DNA from: Herbaspirillum sp. AP02
Lineage (GTDB): Bacteria; Pseudomonadota; Gammaproteobacteria; Burkholderiales; Burkholderiaceae_D
NCBI RefSeq assembly: GCF_015767275.1
Contig: NZ_JADWMY010000010.1
Span: forward strand, 1-64,000
Length of the DNA: 64,000 nt
Reading direction: 5' to 3'
The position numbers were made by a program, and so were the translations under genes. Positions 63,581-64,000 of this stretch are shown piece by piece. The notes beneath the pieces are model-generated. The model made no database searches and was not told the DNA's origin. It worked only from the letters and a program-made list of their open reading frames with translations. Each line of letters starts with the position of its first letter. The stretch's first letter is position 1.

Positions 63581-64000
63581 TCAGCCCTGGCGCTGTTGCA
63601 CGGTATGCATGTCCTTGTCCCCACGGCCGGACAGGTTGACCAGCACGATCTGGTCCCGGGGCAGGGTCGCCGCCAGCTTGGCCGCATGGGCCAGGGCATG
63701 GCTGGACTCCAGCGCCGGGATGATGCCTTCGATGCGGCAGCAGGTGTTGAAGGCCTGCAGTGCCTCTTCGTCAGTGATGCAGGCATAGCTGGCGCGGCCG
63801 CTGTCCTTGAGCCATGCGTGTTCCGGCCCCACGCCCGGATAATCCAGGCCGGCCGAGACCGAGTGGGTCTCGATGATCTGGCCGTTGGCATCCTGCAGCA
63901 GGTAGGTCCGGTTGCCGTGCAGCACACCGGGCGAGCCCAGGGTCAGCGAGGCCGAATGGCGACCGGTATCAAGCCCGTCGCCGGCGGCTTCCACCCCGAC
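63581..64000 (-). CDS. trpB: Tryptophan synthase beta subunit, C-terminal part (runs off the right edge)
   Basis: TrpB makes tryptophan from indole and serine with PLP. Only about 139 C-terminal residues are in the window; the reading is open at base 64000 (VGVEAAGDG), so the start and the cofactor Lys are outside. Visible family segments are [41 protein letters not shown] and [16 protein letters not shown]. The gene continues to the right, ahead of trpA in the trpBA order. Confidence 0.96.
   Translation of the reverse strand, partial: VGVEAAGDGLDTGRHSASLTLGSPGVLHGNRTYLLQDANGQIIETHSVSAGLDYPGVGPEHAWLKDSGRASYACITDEEALQAFNTCCRIEGIIPALESSHALAHAAKLAATLPRDQIVLVNLSGRGDKDMHTVQQRQG

Noticed and set aside
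63581-63994. Short independent gene of 137 residues at the right edge
   Set aside because: The apparent start is an internal GTG of trpB; the reading is open to the window edge and matches the TrpB C-terminus.

Overview
The window looks like a chromosomal segment of a high-GC betaproteobacterium, most likely Herbaspirillum or a close relative in the Oxalobacteraceae. This is inferred from protein character and from the gene order trpB-trpA-accD-folC-SPOR protein-cvpA-purF on the right, which is typical of Betaproteobacteria. No rRNA, tRNA, CRISPR array, insertion sequence or prophage was seen.

Positions 1-3,580 form an iron-uptake pair: a TonB-dependent siderophore receptor behind a Fur-box-like site, then a PiuC/YbiX-type Fe(II) dioxygenase. 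Positions 3,600-31,310 form a large purine-use and glyoxylate-assimilation island. Guanine deaminase and 8-oxoguanine deaminase feed xanthine and urate. XdhABC oxidises hypoxanthine and xanthine to urate. Membrane-bound, cytochrome-c-linked PuuD oxidises urate. A fused OHCU decarboxylase/M20 amidohydrolase covers two later steps. Gcl, Hyi, GlxR and a pyruvate kinase carry the resulting glyoxylate carbon towards pyruvate. Two NCS2 permeases, two LysR regulators, a chemoreceptor, a HAL-family ammonia-lyase and two unknown lipoproteins lie in the same island. 5-hydroxyisourate hydrolase, allantoinase, the last ureido-acid step and glycerate kinase are not in the window.

Positions 31,400-37,860 hold an unusual zinc-finger/HTH/Panacea (DUF4065) antitoxin-like protein without a visible toxin, then a TetR regulator divergent from an OMF-HlyD-MFS tripartite efflux operon. 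A clean promoter and palindromic operator sit between the TetR gene and the pump. Positions 37,900-64,000 are mostly housekeeping: mutS, slyD, roxA, an Ala/Pro-rich lipoprotein, a metallo-beta-lactamase-fold protein, bamC, dapA, trpS, an M50 protease, a YciO/Sua5 protein, htpX, a PHP phosphatase, an alpha/beta hydrolase, a patatin, a LOG protein, a Cys/Met PLP enzyme, purF, cvpA, a SPOR protein, folC, accD, trpA and the C-terminal part of trpB, which runs off the right edge.

The non-coding DNA is the least explained part. It contains a perfect 29-copy AGT microsatellite between a purine permease gene and xdhA. A two-stem RNA-like element and three GACAATC copies precede xdhA. Three hairpins precede the uraD-allC fusion. 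A nested inverted-repeat element lies at 11.79-12.05 kb. Several perfect palindromes lie near 43.8-44.1 kb. These are direct sequence observations; the functions proposed for them are inference.
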